Assembly: GCF_016623465.1 (NCBI RefSeq)
Contig: NZ_JAEDAJ010000001.1
Span: forward strand, 689,963-753,962
Length of the DNA stretch: 64,000 bases
Direction: 5' to 3'
Origin: Brachybacterium halotolerans
Lineage (GTDB): Bacteria; Actinomycetota; Actinomycetes; Actinomycetales; Dermabacteraceae
This document shows positions 54,174-62,242 of the stretch, in pieces. The notes under the pieces were generated by a model. That model had not been told where the DNA came from. It worked only from the letters and a program-made list of their open reading frames with translations, and did not search any database. The position numbers and the translations under genes were made by a program. Position 1 is the stretch's first letter. The number at the start of each line of letters is the position of its first letter.

Positions 54174-54415
54174 CCTCGCCTCTCCCCGCTGCCTGGTGGG
54201 TTGCCGGCCGACCTCCGGCCGTGCGCCAGGATACGGCGCGCCGCCCCGGGCCCGCCCGCTGCGGTGGGCCTGCTCACCTGCACGCTCACCTGCACGGACG
54301 TCGAGGGAGGACATGCGTCGATTCTGGCACGCGCCTCGCCGCCCCGAGCGGGGTTCCTGGGCCGGGCGTGCGAAGGTTCTGTGAACACCCCGGCACAGTC
54401 GCCGGAGGGCTCGCC

Positions 54416-55312
54416 TCACATGCGCGACCAGCCGGGGGTCGAGGGGCCGATGAGAGGGCGCCAGCCCGTCTCGGACATGAAGCGCACGGAGCTCACGCGC
54501 AGGCTGCGGCGCTGGACGTCGAGCCGGGTGCCGACGACGGCCTGCGCGATCTCGGGGTAGAACTTCGCGGGACCCTTGGCCTTGGCCTCGGTGCCGAGGT
54601 CCTTGGCCCAGCGGCCGCGGGTGATCGGCTCCCCGCCCACGTTGTAGAAGCCGCTGCGCGCGCCGAGGGCGGCGACGAAGGCGCGGCCCGCGTCGCGATG
54701 GTGCAGCAGGGTGATGTAGCTCTCGGGCCGGCCCAGCAGGATCTGGTCGCCGCTGCGGGTGGCCTTGAGCGTGTGCGTGGTCTGCGGGTCGCGGCCGAAG
54801 AGCTGGCCGAGGCGCAGGATCACGGCGCTGCGCCCGCCGGTCGCGAAGTCGACGGCCGCGCGCATCTCGCGCACTCGCGGGCGGAAGGCCTGGTTGCGGA
54901 CGGACAGCGGCTCGTCCTCGCCGATCCACTCGTCGCCGTTGTCCGGGTAGAGGAAGATCGTGGACTCCTGGACCAGGCGCTGCACGCCCGCCTTCTGCGC
55001 GGCCGAGGCGATCGCGACGGAGGCCTCCATGTGCAGCTTGTCGTCCTCGCGCCAGGCCAGCGGGCGCATGGCCGCCATGCCCTTCGGGACGTGGGCGAGG
55101 GTGTTCACGACCACGTCGTGGCCCGCGAAGACGTCCTCGAGGGCGGCGGCGTCGAAGACATCGGCGACGACCGCGGAGGCGCCGCGGCCCTCGACCACGG
55201 GGATGCCGCGCTCACGGCGGGTCACCCCCGTCACCTCGTGGCCCGCGGAGACGAGCGCCTCGACCGCCTCCTGCCCCAGAACGCCGGTGGCACCGGTGAC
55301 GGCGATCTTCAC
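54416..55312 (-). CDS. NAD(P)-dependent epimerase/reductase (atypical SDR)
   Basis: A 298-residue Rossmann protein. The cofactor motif is VTGATGVLGQEAVEALV. The HDVVVNTLAHVPK segment and RLVQESTIFLYPDNGDEW occupy the usual active-site region. The C-terminal part is RRSLRVSSVRFMSETGW-like. It resembles UDP-sugar epimerase or isoflavone-reductase-like proteins, and the substrate is unknown. I chose the GTG at 55312 because AAGGAGATCGGCT precedes it. It is 242 nt upstream of mvk in the same direction, so it might be unlinked to the mevalonate operon. Confidence 0.85.
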   Translation of the reverse strand: MKIAVTGATGVLGQEAVEALVSAGHEVTGVTRRERGIPVVEGRGASAVVADVFDAAALEDVFAGHDVVVNTLAHVPKGMAAMRPLAWREDDKLHMEASVAIASAAQKAGVQRLVQESTIFLYPDNGDEWIGEDEPLSVRNQAFRPRVREMRAAVDFATGGRSAVILRLGQLFGRDPQTTHTLKATRSGDQILLGRPESYITLLHHRDAGRAFVAALGARSGFYNVGGEPITRGRWAKDLGTEAKAKGPAKFYPEIAQAVVGTRLDVQRRSLRVSSVRFMSETGWRPLIGPSTPGWSRM

Positions 55313-55493
55313 AGCCGATCTCCTTCCGCAGGTCGCATGTCGCGTCGTGCGCGGATCGTCCGGATCGAGAGCCCTCGAGCGGATCGAGCCTGCGCAGGTC
55401 GAGTCTAAGTGATCCTGCACCGCTCTCCCGATCCGCGGCTGGGAGCGGCGTGCACGCGACCCGGACAGGGTTCGCGAGGACGATGGGAACGAC

Positions 55494-55525
55494 GAAGCCC
55501 CCGCGGCATGTGCGACGGGGGCTTC
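55494..55525 (-). terminator. Terminator of tRNA-Lys
   Basis: A 9-bp stem (GAAGCCCCC and complement) lies just beyond the 3' end of tRNA-Lys on the minus strand, 9 nt away. Confidence 0.75.
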
Positions 55526-55534
55526 TCGATCGGG

Positions 55535-55608
55535 TGCGCCATCAGGGACTCGAACCCCGGACCCGCTGATTAAGAGTCAGCTGCTCTAACCAACTGAGCT
55601 AATGGCGC
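55535..55608 (-). tRNA. tRNA-Lys (CTT)
   Basis: A 74-nt cloverleaf without encoded CCA: acceptor GCGCCAT paired with ATGGCGC plus A, D-arm AGCTCAGTTGGTTAGAGC, anticodon loop ACTCTTAAT with anticodon CTT, T-arm GGTTCGAGTCC. No repeat of its 3' end was found. Confidence 0.95.
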
Positions 55609-55738
55609 CGACGAACAAAAACATTACCCCGCTCGGGTCCGAGCGCAAAACCGGAGGCCACGCCCTGTGAGCGAGCAAACAGGAAGCGGCCCGGCCGGGC
55701 GCACCGCGCGCCGGCCGGGGCCCCCCGCCCGCGGGAAA

Positions 55739-55828
55739 GGGGGGCACCGCCCCCCGGGGGGGGGGCCCCCCGCCGGGGGGGGGGGGGGCGCGCCCCGCCC
55801 CCCCCCCCCCCCGGCCCCCCCCCCCCCC
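55739..55828. repeat. Extreme G/C homopolymer tract
   Basis: Within 90 nt there are runs of G10 (55756-55765), G14 (55775-55788), C15 (55798-55812) and C14 (55815-55828) with shorter runs around them. The G and C runs could pair into a long hairpin. The rest of the 330-nt gap 55609-55938 shows no gene. Both a true secondary-structure element and a base-calling or assembly artefact are possible. Confidence 0.85.
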
Positions 55829-55938
55829 ACGGATCGACGGTCGGGGGCGACGGTCGGGTGCGACGAGCCGGTGCGGCGGGCCGGGCGCAGCGGGCCCTGT
55901 GCGACGGTGAGCTGCGGCGGGCCGGGCGCGGCGCCGGG

Positions 55939-56949
55939 TCAGCTGCCCAGGGCCTTCTCGATCTTGTCGGGGAGCTGCTTGAGCGCGTACTCCTGGGCGA
56001 GCACGGTGCCCAGGGAGAAGGCGCTCTGGAGGTCGCCGTTCACGACCACGTCGCGGCCGTCGGCCACGGCGGGGATCTGGTTCCACTGCTTGTCGTCGGT
56101 GATCTCGGTGGTCTCGATGTAGATCGGGAAGGCGACGATGAGGTCGGCGTCCAGCTCGTCGAGCTGCTCAGCAGAGATCGAGACGGAGAACCCGGAATCA
56201 CCGGTGGGCAGCGCCGCGATCTTCTTGGACTGCGTGAATCCGAGGTTCTGGAGGAAGCCCAGGCGGGTCTCGCCTTCGATGTACGCGCCCCACCCCTCGG
56301 AGGTCCTCGTCGCGACCGTCACCGACTTGCCCTTCCAGTCGGGGTGCGCGTCGGCGACCTTCGAGAACTTCTCGTCGAGGCCCTTCTGGAGCTCGTCGGC
56401 CTTCGCGGTAGCGCCGAGCGCCCGGCCGATCATCGCGAGCTGCTCCTTCGGGGAGCCCAGATAGTTCGCGCCATCCTTCGGGACGCCCACGGTGGTCGCG
56501 ATCTGGGAGAGGCGCTTGTAGCGATCCTTGTCGCCCGAGCTCTTGACGTCCAGAATCAGGTCCGGCTCGAGCGCGGCGATGGCCTCGAAGTCGGGCTCGA
56601 GGGTCTCGATGATCGTGGGGGCCTTGTCGTACATGCCCTTGGCCCAGGGCCCGACGCCCTCGCCGCCGAAGGCGATCCAGTCGGAGGCTCCCACCGGCTG
56701 CACGCCGAGCGAGAGCGCCGTCTCCGCGTCGCCCCAGCCCAGCGCGACCACGCGGGTGGGCTTCTCGGAGACCTCGACGTCACCGAACAGGGTGGAGATG
56801 GTGACGGGGAACGCGCCGTCGGCCCCGCCAGCGTCCGAGCCCGACCCCGAGCCCGAGGAGCTCGAGTCGTCGGACCCGCCGCAGGCGGCGAGCAGGCCGA
56901 CGGACCCGAGGGCGAGTCCGGTCGCGAAGAGGGAACGGCGTGTGAGCAT
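55939..56949 (-). CDS. Iron-siderophore ABC transporter substrate-binding lipoprotein
   Basis: A 336-residue precursor. The signal peptide ends in the lipobox LAAC (MLTRRSLFATGLALGSVG at the start), followed by a Ser/Gly-rich linker. The helical-backbone binding-protein fold is visible in PTRVVALGWGDAETALSLGV and EAIAALEPDLIL, features of class III siderophore receptors such as FepB/FecB. It should be anchored outside the membrane. GGAGGCCTCTCG precedes the ATG. It is divergent from two permease genes across a DtxR-like box, so iron repression is likely. Confidence 0.9.
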   Translation of the reverse strand: MLTRRSLFATGLALGSVGLLAACGGSDDSSSSGSGSGSDAGGADGAFPVTISTLFGDVEVSEKPTRVVALGWGDAETALSLGVQPVGASDWIAFGGEGVGPWAKGMYDKAPTIIETLEPDFEAIAALEPDLILDVKSSGDKDRYKRLSQIATTVGVPKDGANYLGSPKEQLAMIGRALGATAKADELQKGLDEKFSKVADAHPDWKGKSVTVATRTSEGWGAYIEGETRLGFLQNLGFTQSKKIAALPTGDSGFSVSISAEQLDELDADLIVAFPIYIETTEITDDKQWNQIPAVADGRDVVVNGDLQSAFSLGTVLAQEYALKQLPDKIEKALGS

Positions 56950-57012
56950 CGAGAGGCCTCCGGGTGGGAGTGGACACAGGGGACGCTCGCGCAGTCGGGC
57001 GCGAGTCATAAC

Positions 57013-57031
57013 AAAGGTTAGACTCACCTCA
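57013..57031. promoter_or_regulatory. DtxR/IdeR-like iron box
   Basis: AAAGGTTAGACTCACCTCA matches 14 of 19 positions of the IdeR/DtxR consensus TTAGGTTAGGCTAACCTAA. It lies between the divergent binding-protein gene (start 56949) and the permease operon, and overlaps a possible TAGACT -10 for the plus strand. It should repress both directions when iron is available. Confidence 0.78.
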
Positions 57032-57034
57032 GCT

Positions 57035-57169
57035 GTGCGCCCAGTCCCCGACGGCGCACTTACCGCACGTCACATCCAGTCCGACCCGCGCATCCGCCGC
57101 GCGTCCCGCATCCTGTGGGACCGCATCGACCCGATCGCCTCCCGCGAGGTGACGGTGCCCGAGGCGTGA
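57035..57169 (+). CDS. Possible leaderless small protein (44 aa)
   Basis: A GTG at 57035, 3 nt after the iron box and about 11 nt after a TAGACT -10-like hexamer, opens a 44-codon frame: VRPVPDGALTARHIQSDPRI and then a helical RILWDRIDPIASREVTVPEA-type end. It has no ribosome site, as expected for a leaderless transcript. It ends 22 nt before the first permease. Coding looks plausible, but no family is known to me. Confidence 0.35.
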   Translation: MRPVPDGALTARHIQSDPRIRRASRILWDRIDPIASREVTVPEA

Positions 57170-57191
57170 GCGCCGCCGATCCGGAGGCACC

Positions 57192-58403
57192 ATGAGCAGT
57201 CCCGCCGCGGCGCCCTCCGCGCGCGCCCCGCGCTCCGGTGCTGGCGCTCCGCGCGCGGGCGGCCACGCCACTCGCTCGGGCGGCGGGACCACGGAGCGCG
57301 CCGCCGACAGGACGGGGCGGCACCCGTCCCCCGGCGCGGCGCGTCGCGCTCCCGCGACCCATGGCGCGCGCCCCGCCCTCCTGATCGCCGCGGTCCTCGT
57401 GATCCTGCTGGCGCTGTGCGTCGCCTCCCTCGCGATCGGGTCCCGCCCGGTCCCGCCGAGCACGGTGCTGCGTGTCCTGCTCGACACGGTCACCCACCTC
57501 GGCGGCGGCGGATCGGGCGCCCGCGCGGGGTCCCTCGGCCTGAGCGTCCAGGACTACGCGGCCGTCAGCGACCTGCGGCTGCCGCGCACGGCGATCGCCC
57601 TGCTCGCCGGGGCCGCGCTGGGCCTCGCCGGAGGCCTCATCCAGTCGCTCACCCGCAACCCCATGGCCGAGTCGGGGATCCTGGGTCTGAACGCCGGCGC
57701 GGCCTTCGCGGTCGCCCTGGCGATCACGGTCCTGGGGATCACCTCGCCGGCGGGCTTCGTCTGGTTCGCGCTGCTCGGCGCGTTCGTGGGGACGGTCGCC
57801 GTGTGGCTGATCGGCACGGCCGGCGGCATGGTCTCCCCCGAGCGGCTCACCCTCGCGGGCGTCGCCCTGGGCGCGGTCCTCGCCGGCATCACCTCGGCGA
57901 TGCGGCTGACGAACCCGCAGCGGTTCTCGGCCCTGCTGGTCTGGGAGAGCGGCGATCTGTCCCAGCGCGGATGGTCCCTCGTGGTGCCTGCGCTCCCATT
58001 CCTCGCGATCGGCGTGGTCCTCGCCCTGCTGCTCGCGCCGGGCATGAACCTGCTGGCCCTCGGCGACGACCTCGCGGTCGCGGCGGGCGCCCACCTGCTG
58101 CGGATCCGTGTGCTCATGGTGCTCGCGATCACCCTGCTCGCGGGAGCGGCGACGGTGATGGCCGGACCGATCTCCTTCGTCGGCCTGATGGCCCCGCACG
58201 TGGCCCGGTGGATCGTCGGCCCCGATCAGCGCCGGCTGCTGCCGCTCGCGATGGCGATCTCCGCAGCAGTCATGCTCGTGGCCGACGTGCTGGCGCGGGT
58301 GATCCTCTGGCCGAGCGAGGTCCCCGCCGGGATCGTCGCGGCCGTCGTCGGCGCCCCCGTGCTCATCGTGCTCGTGCGCCGGACCCGAGCGAGCGGCCTG
58401 TGA
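57192..58403 (+). CDS. Iron-siderophore ABC transporter permease (FecCD family), first
   Basis: A 403-residue BtuC/FecCD-type permease with a 60-residue Ala/Arg/Gly-rich cytoplasmic N-terminus and about ten membrane helices. The family motifs GAALGLAGGLIQSLTRNPMA and GPISFVGLMAPHVARWIVG (ATPase-coupling loop) are present. The next permease overlaps by 4 nt. No ATP-binding subunit gene is visible in the window. Confidence 0.93.
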   Translation: MSSPAAAPSARAPRSGAGAPRAGGHATRSGGGTTERAADRTGRHPSPGAARRAPATHGARPALLIAAVLVILLALCVASLAIGSRPVPPSTVLRVLLDTVTHLGGGGSGARAGSLGLSVQDYAAVSDLRLPRTAIALLAGAALGLAGGLIQSLTRNPMAESGILGLNAGAAFAVALAITVLGITSPAGFVWFALLGAFVGTVAVWLIGTAGGMVSPERLTLAGVALGAVLAGITSAMRLTNPQRFSALLVWESGDLSQRGWSLVVPALPFLAIGVVLALLLAPGMNLLALGDDLAVAAGAHLLRIRVLMVLAITLLAGAATVMAGPISFVGLMAPHVARWIVGPDQRRLLPLAMAISAAVMLVADVLARVILWPSEVPAGIVAAVVGAPVLIVLVRRTRASGL

Positions 58404-59536
58404 GCACCGCGTCCGCCTCCCCCGACGCGCCCGCCGGCCGCTCCGGATCCGCCGACCCGGTCGCCCGGCGCCGACGCGACGAGCGCCGCCGGGACCGCAT
58501 CGTCCTGGGTGCCCTGGTCTTCGCGACGCTGGCGATCGCCCTGCTCGCCCTGTACCTGGGAAGCTCCTCCGTGATCTTCTCCGACACCCCGCACGGCACG
58601 CTCGGCGGCCTCCTCGAGGCGCTGCGCGGCGATGGCCCGCGCGCGATGATCGTGCGCGAGTGGCGACTGCCGCGGGTGGTCGCGGGCCTCGCCTTCGGCG
58701 CGGCGCTCGGCGCCTCGGGCGCGATCTTCCAGACCCTCACCCGCAACGCCCTGGGCTCGCCCGACGTCCTCGGCTTCTCCACCGGCTCCTACACGGGCGT
58801 CCTGGTCGCGACCGTGCTCCTGGGCGCAGGCGGACTCGCCTCGAGCGACAGCGCGCTCGCGCAGGCGGCGGCCTCCCTGGGCGAGACCGGCGGAGCCCTG
58901 CTGGGCGGGATCGGCGCGGCGATCCTCGTCTACGTGCTCGCCTACCGGGACGGGATCCAGGGGTTCCGCCTGATCATCGTGGGCATCGCCATCGCCGCGA
59001 CCCTCTCGAGCGTCAACACGTTCCTGCTGCTGCGGGCGAAGGAGGAGGTGGCGATGGCGGCGAGCATCTGGGGAGCCGGCTCCTTCGACCTCATGTCCTG
59101 GCCCGCACTGCTGCCCGCCCTCGCGGTCCTCGTGCTGCTCACGCCCGCGGTGATCGCATCCGTCCCGGTGATCCACCAGCTCGAGCTGGGCGACGACACC
59201 GCGGCCATGCACGGCGTGCGCGTGGAGCGGGCGCGCCGCATCGTGCTGCTCATCGCCGTCGCCCTGGTGGCGGTGTGCACGGCCGTCGCCGGCCCGATCG
59301 CCTTCATCGCGCTGTCCGCGCCGCAGGTCGGCCGGCTGCTGGTGCGCCGCCCGGGCATCCCGATCCTGCCGGCCGCCCTCGTCGGCGCGCTCCTGCTCAC
59401 CTCGGCCGACGTCGCCTCCCAGCAGCTGCTCCCGCAGACCGTCCCCGTGGGCATGGTCACCGTGGTCCTGGGCGGGGTGTACCTCGTCGCGCTCCTGCTC
59501 GCGCAGTCCGCGCGCTCCCTGCGCCGACGGGTGTGA
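58400..59536 (+). CDS. Iron-siderophore ABC transporter permease (FecCD family), second
   Basis: A 378-residue partner permease of the same family, with GAALGASGAIFQTLTRNALG and GPIAFIALSAPQVGRLLVR. It starts at a GTG overlapping the first permease's stop (GTGA), so the two are made together and would form a heterodimer channel. The N-terminal 40 residues are charged and cytoplasmic. The ATPase must be supplied from elsewhere. Confidence 0.93.
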   Translation: MSTASASPDAPAGRSGSADPVARRRRDERRRDRIVLGALVFATLAIALLALYLGSSSVIFSDTPHGTLGGLLEALRGDGPRAMIVREWRLPRVVAGLAFGAALGASGAIFQTLTRNALGSPDVLGFSTGSYTGVLVATVLLGAGGLASSDSALAQAAASLGETGGALLGGIGAAILVYVLAYRDGIQGFRLIIVGIAIAATLSSVNTFLLLRAKEEVAMAASIWGAGSFDLMSWPALLPALAVLVLLTPAVIASVPVIHQLELGDDTAAMHGVRVERARRIVLLIAVALVAVCTAVAGPIAFIALSAPQVGRLLVRRPGIPILPAALVGALLLTSADVASQQLLPQTVPVGMVTVVLGGVYLVALLLAQSARSLRRRV

Positions 59537-59594
59537 GGCACCCGTCCCACTCGCTCACTGCCCACGTGGAGGACTGATCGTTAGGGTCGGATCC

Positions 59595-60539
59595 ATGCCC
59601 ATCGACGACCTCCTGCCGCAGCTGTCCGCCCCGGCCGACGAAGCGACCACCCTCATGGGGAGCCTCGTGGAATGGCTCCTGAGCCATGGCGTGCGCATCC
59701 TGGTGATCATCGTGGTCGCCGCCCTGATCTCGACCATCGGCACCTGGCTGATCAAGCGCTTCGTGAACACGATGATCGACTCGTCGACGAAGATCTCGAC
59801 CGTCGCCGGATCCGTCGTCAAGCGCGACGACCGCTCGGCGAAGCTCGCCCAGGCCCGCCGTGCGCAGCGCGCGACGACGCTCTCGAACGTCGCGCGCAAC
59901 GTGTTCACGATGGTGGTCTGGGCGATCGCCCTGGTGATGGTCCTGGACCAGCTGGGGCTGAACGTCGCCCCCGTCATCGCCTCGCTCGGCGTGCTGGGGC
60001 TGGCCGCCGGCATCGGCGCGCAGAACATCATCAAGGACGTCGTCTCCGGCGTGCTCATGCTCTTCGAGGACCTCGTGGCCGTGGGCGACGTGGTGGACCT
60101 CGAGTACGCCAGCGGCACCGTGGAGAACATCAACCTGCGCACCACGCAGGTGCGCGCCCTCGACGGCTCCCTGTGGACCGTGCGCAACGGCGAGGTCATC
60201 CGCGTGGGCAACATGTCCCGCGGGTTCTCCAACGCCGTGGTCGTCCTGGACATCGACCACGCGGCCGACTACACGAAGGTCACCGAGATCCTCGACGAGG
60301 TCGGCGCGGAGTTCGGCGAGGACGAGCAGTGGAAGGAGCTGCTGCTGGGCCCCGTCACCGTCTCGGGCATGCTCGAGGTCGACGGCGCGAGCTACCAGCG
60401 CCGCGTCGTGGTGCGCGTCGAGCCCGGCCAGCAGTGGACCATCGAGATGGAGCTGCGCCGGCGCATCCGCCTGGCCTTCCGCGAGGCCGACATCGACTTC
60501 GCGCTCCCCCGCTTCGGGGCCGTCTCCGCGGCCTCCTGA
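59595..60539 (+). CDS. MscS-type mechanosensitive channel protein
   Basis: A 314-residue membrane protein with three hydrophobic helices in the first 140 residues (including [20 protein letters not shown] and [18 protein letters not shown]) and the MscS pore/beta-domain region ([21 protein letters not shown], then [17 protein letters not shown]). It should open on membrane tension to release solutes. The upstream site is weak. It stands 58 nt after the second permease but is probably separate. Confidence 0.9.
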   Translation: MPIDDLLPQLSAPADEATTLMGSLVEWLLSHGVRILVIIVVAALISTIGTWLIKRFVNTMIDSSTKISTVAGSVVKRDDRSAKLAQARRAQRATTLSNVARNVFTMVVWAIALVMVLDQLGLNVAPVIASLGVLGLAAGIGAQNIIKDVVSGVLMLFEDLVAVGDVVDLEYASGTVENINLRTTQVRALDGSLWTVRNGEVIRVGNMSRGFSNAVVVLDIDHAADYTKVTEILDEVGAEFGEDEQWKELLLGPVTVSGMLEVDGASYQRRVVVRVEPGQQWTIEMELRRRIRLAFREADIDFALPRFGAVSAAS

Positions 60540-60586
60540 GATCATGGGCGGCGCGCACGCGGCCGCCCGAGAACCTGGAGCATTCC

Positions 60587-61156
60587 ATGACGATCCCCCT
60601 GCAGGGCCCCTCCTCCGATCCGTCTCGGGGCGGGTCGTCGGCCGGTCCGACGGCCCGCCCGACGGACGGTCCGACGGCCGCCCCCGCGACCGGCGGCGGC
60701 CCGGCTCCCGCATCGGCTCCGGCGCCCGCCCAGCGGCAGACGTTCTACGAGGCCGTCGGCGGTCACGAGGCCTTCGCGCGGCTCGTCCACCGCTTCTACG
60801 AGGGCGTCGCCGAGGACCCGGAGCTGCGCGCGATGTATCCCGAGGAGGATCTGGGGCCGGCGGAGGAGCGCCTGCGGATGTTCCTCGAGCAGTACTGGGG
60901 CGGTCCGAAGACCTATGGCGAGCGGCGCGGCCATCCCCGGCTGCGCAGGCGTCACGCGCCCTTCGCCGTCTCGCCCTCGCAGCGCGACGCCTGGCTGCGG
61001 CACATGCGCGCCGCGGTCGACTCCCTCGAGCTCGCGCCGATGCTCGAGGAGCCGCTGTGGGACTACCTCGAGCGCGCCGCCCACTCGATGGTCAACACCG
61101 TGGACGGCGGCGAGGCGCCGATGCCGGGAGCCGCGCTCCCCGGCCACATGGACTGA
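60587..61156 (+). CDS. glbO: Group II truncated hemoglobin
   Basis: A 189-residue protein: a 50-residue Pro/Ala/Gly/Ser/Thr-rich N-terminal extension, then a 2-over-2 globin. The globin part has [40 protein letters not shown] and [20 protein letters not shown] with the proximal His and the group II Trp. Likely role is O2/NO handling. GGAGCATTCC precedes the ATG. The extension is not usual for GlbO. Confidence 0.92.
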   Translation: MTIPLQGPSSDPSRGGSSAGPTARPTDGPTAAPATGGGPAPASAPAPAQRQTFYEAVGGHEAFARLVHRFYEGVAEDPELRAMYPEEDLGPAEERLRMFLEQYWGGPKTYGERRGHPRLRRRHAPFAVSPSQRDAWLRHMRAAVDSLELAPMLEEPLWDYLERAAHSMVNTVDGGEAPMPGAALPGHMD

Positions 61157-61210
61157 GCACCCCGGCTCGGTCCGGATCCGCCGGCGCCCCGGATCCGCCG
61201 ACGCCCCGGC

Positions 61211-62143
61211 TCAGCCCGGATCCGCCGCGCCGCGCGCCTGCTGGCGCATTCCCTCGAGGATGAGGTCGAGCCCGGCGCGGAACTGGTCGGCGTCGTCGTG
61301 GCCGACGAACTCCTCGATGATCGCGTGGATGTACGGGAACTCCTCGGGGTCCAGGTCCCGCCAGACCTGCGCATACTGCTCGAGACCGCTGTCGCGGTCC
61401 TCGAGGGTCGCCGCCAGCTCGGCGGGCGGCTCCTGGCCCAGATCGATCGCGGTGCCGATGACGAAGCCGAGCACCGTGGAGACCGCGTGGAACGTCTCGC
61501 GCGGCGCCATCCCCAGTCGCATCACCTGCTCGCCGAGCGCCTCGTAGGCACGCACCACGTGCGGTTGGGTCGAGCTGTCGCGCATCATGTAGCGGCCCGT
61601 CCAGGGGTGCTCGCGGATCGTGTCGAACAGGTCGACGGCGAGCGCACGCAGGTCCGCGAGCGGATCCTCCGACCCGGGCAGGTGGGCTGTGCGCTCGACG
61701 TACTCCGAGACGACCTGGTCGGTCGCGCGATCCAGCAGCTCGTCCTTGCTCGAGACGTACCAGTAGATGCTCGCGACGCCGCCGCCGAGTCGCGCGGCGA
61801 GCGCGCGAAAGGTCAGCGCCCCTTCGCCGTCGGCGTCGAGCAGGGCGATCGCCTCGGTGAGCACGGCCTCGAGCGAATGCGCCGTCCGCTGTCGACCGCG
61901 CTGGGGCCCTCGCCCGGTCGCCGGTGCACGCCCGGGACCGCGCCCGGGGCCACGTCCGCCGGAGGGACCCTGACCCGGGACTCCTCCGTGACCGCGCCGG
62001 CCTCGGGGATCACCGACTCCGCGAGGGCCCCCTGGTCCGCGAGGACCGCCCGGTCCGCGCGGATCACCGGGACCCTGGTGACCGCCGGGGCCTCCCGCGC
62101 CGCCCGGACCACGGCGACCCTGTGACGCACCAGCCATGCCCAT
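61211..62143 (-). CDS. TetR-family regulator with collagen-like N-terminus
   Basis: A 310-residue repressor. Residues 1-80 are a run of Gly-X-Y-like repeats rich in Gly, Pro and Arg (for example GPGGPRGPGGPRGVGDPRG). A TetR helix-turn-helix follows (SLEAVLTEAIALLDADGEG, then GGGVASIYWYVSSKDELLDR), and a TetR_C-type ligand domain ends the protein. GGAGGGAGGCG precedes the ATG at 62143. It is divergent from an MFS exporter over a repeat pair at 62188-62220, so it most likely represses that gene and itself. Confidence 0.88.
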   Translation of the reverse strand: MGMAGASQGRRGPGGAGGPGGHQGPGDPRGPGGPRGPGGPRGVGDPRGRRGHGGVPGQGPSGGRGPGRGPGRAPATGRGPQRGRQRTAHSLEAVLTEAIALLDADGEGALTFRALAARLGGGVASIYWYVSSKDELLDRATDQVVSEYVERTAHLPGSEDPLADLRALAVDLFDTIREHPWTGRYMMRDSSTQPHVVRAYEALGEQVMRLGMAPRETFHAVSTVLGFVIGTAIDLGQEPPAELAATLEDRDSGLEQYAQVWRDLDPEEFPYIHAIIEEFVGHDDADQFRAGLDLILEGMRQQARGAADPG

Positions 62144-62187
62144 CGCCTCCCTCCGCCTTGTGCTCGTGACGGTCCAGGTCTACCTTA

Positions 62188-62220
62188 TCGAACGTTGTTC
62201 CATTCTCGAACGTCGTTCGA
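62188..62220. promoter_or_regulatory. Operator pair for the TetR regulator
   Basis: Two related 15-bp sites: TCGAACGTTGTTCCA (62188-62202) and the perfect TCGAACGTCGTTCGA (62206-62220), centres 18 bp apart. They lie in the short region between the divergent tetR and MFS genes, at the position of a self-controlled regulator. Confidence 0.75.
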
Positions 62221-62242
62221 TACGACTCCCCAGGAGGTTCCC

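Noticed and set aside
62188-62220. LexA SOS box (TCGAAC-N4-GTTCGA) in the divergent exporter promoter
   Set aside because: Both sites have a 3-bp centre, not 4, and sit beside a TetR gene. A TetR operator pair is the better explanation.
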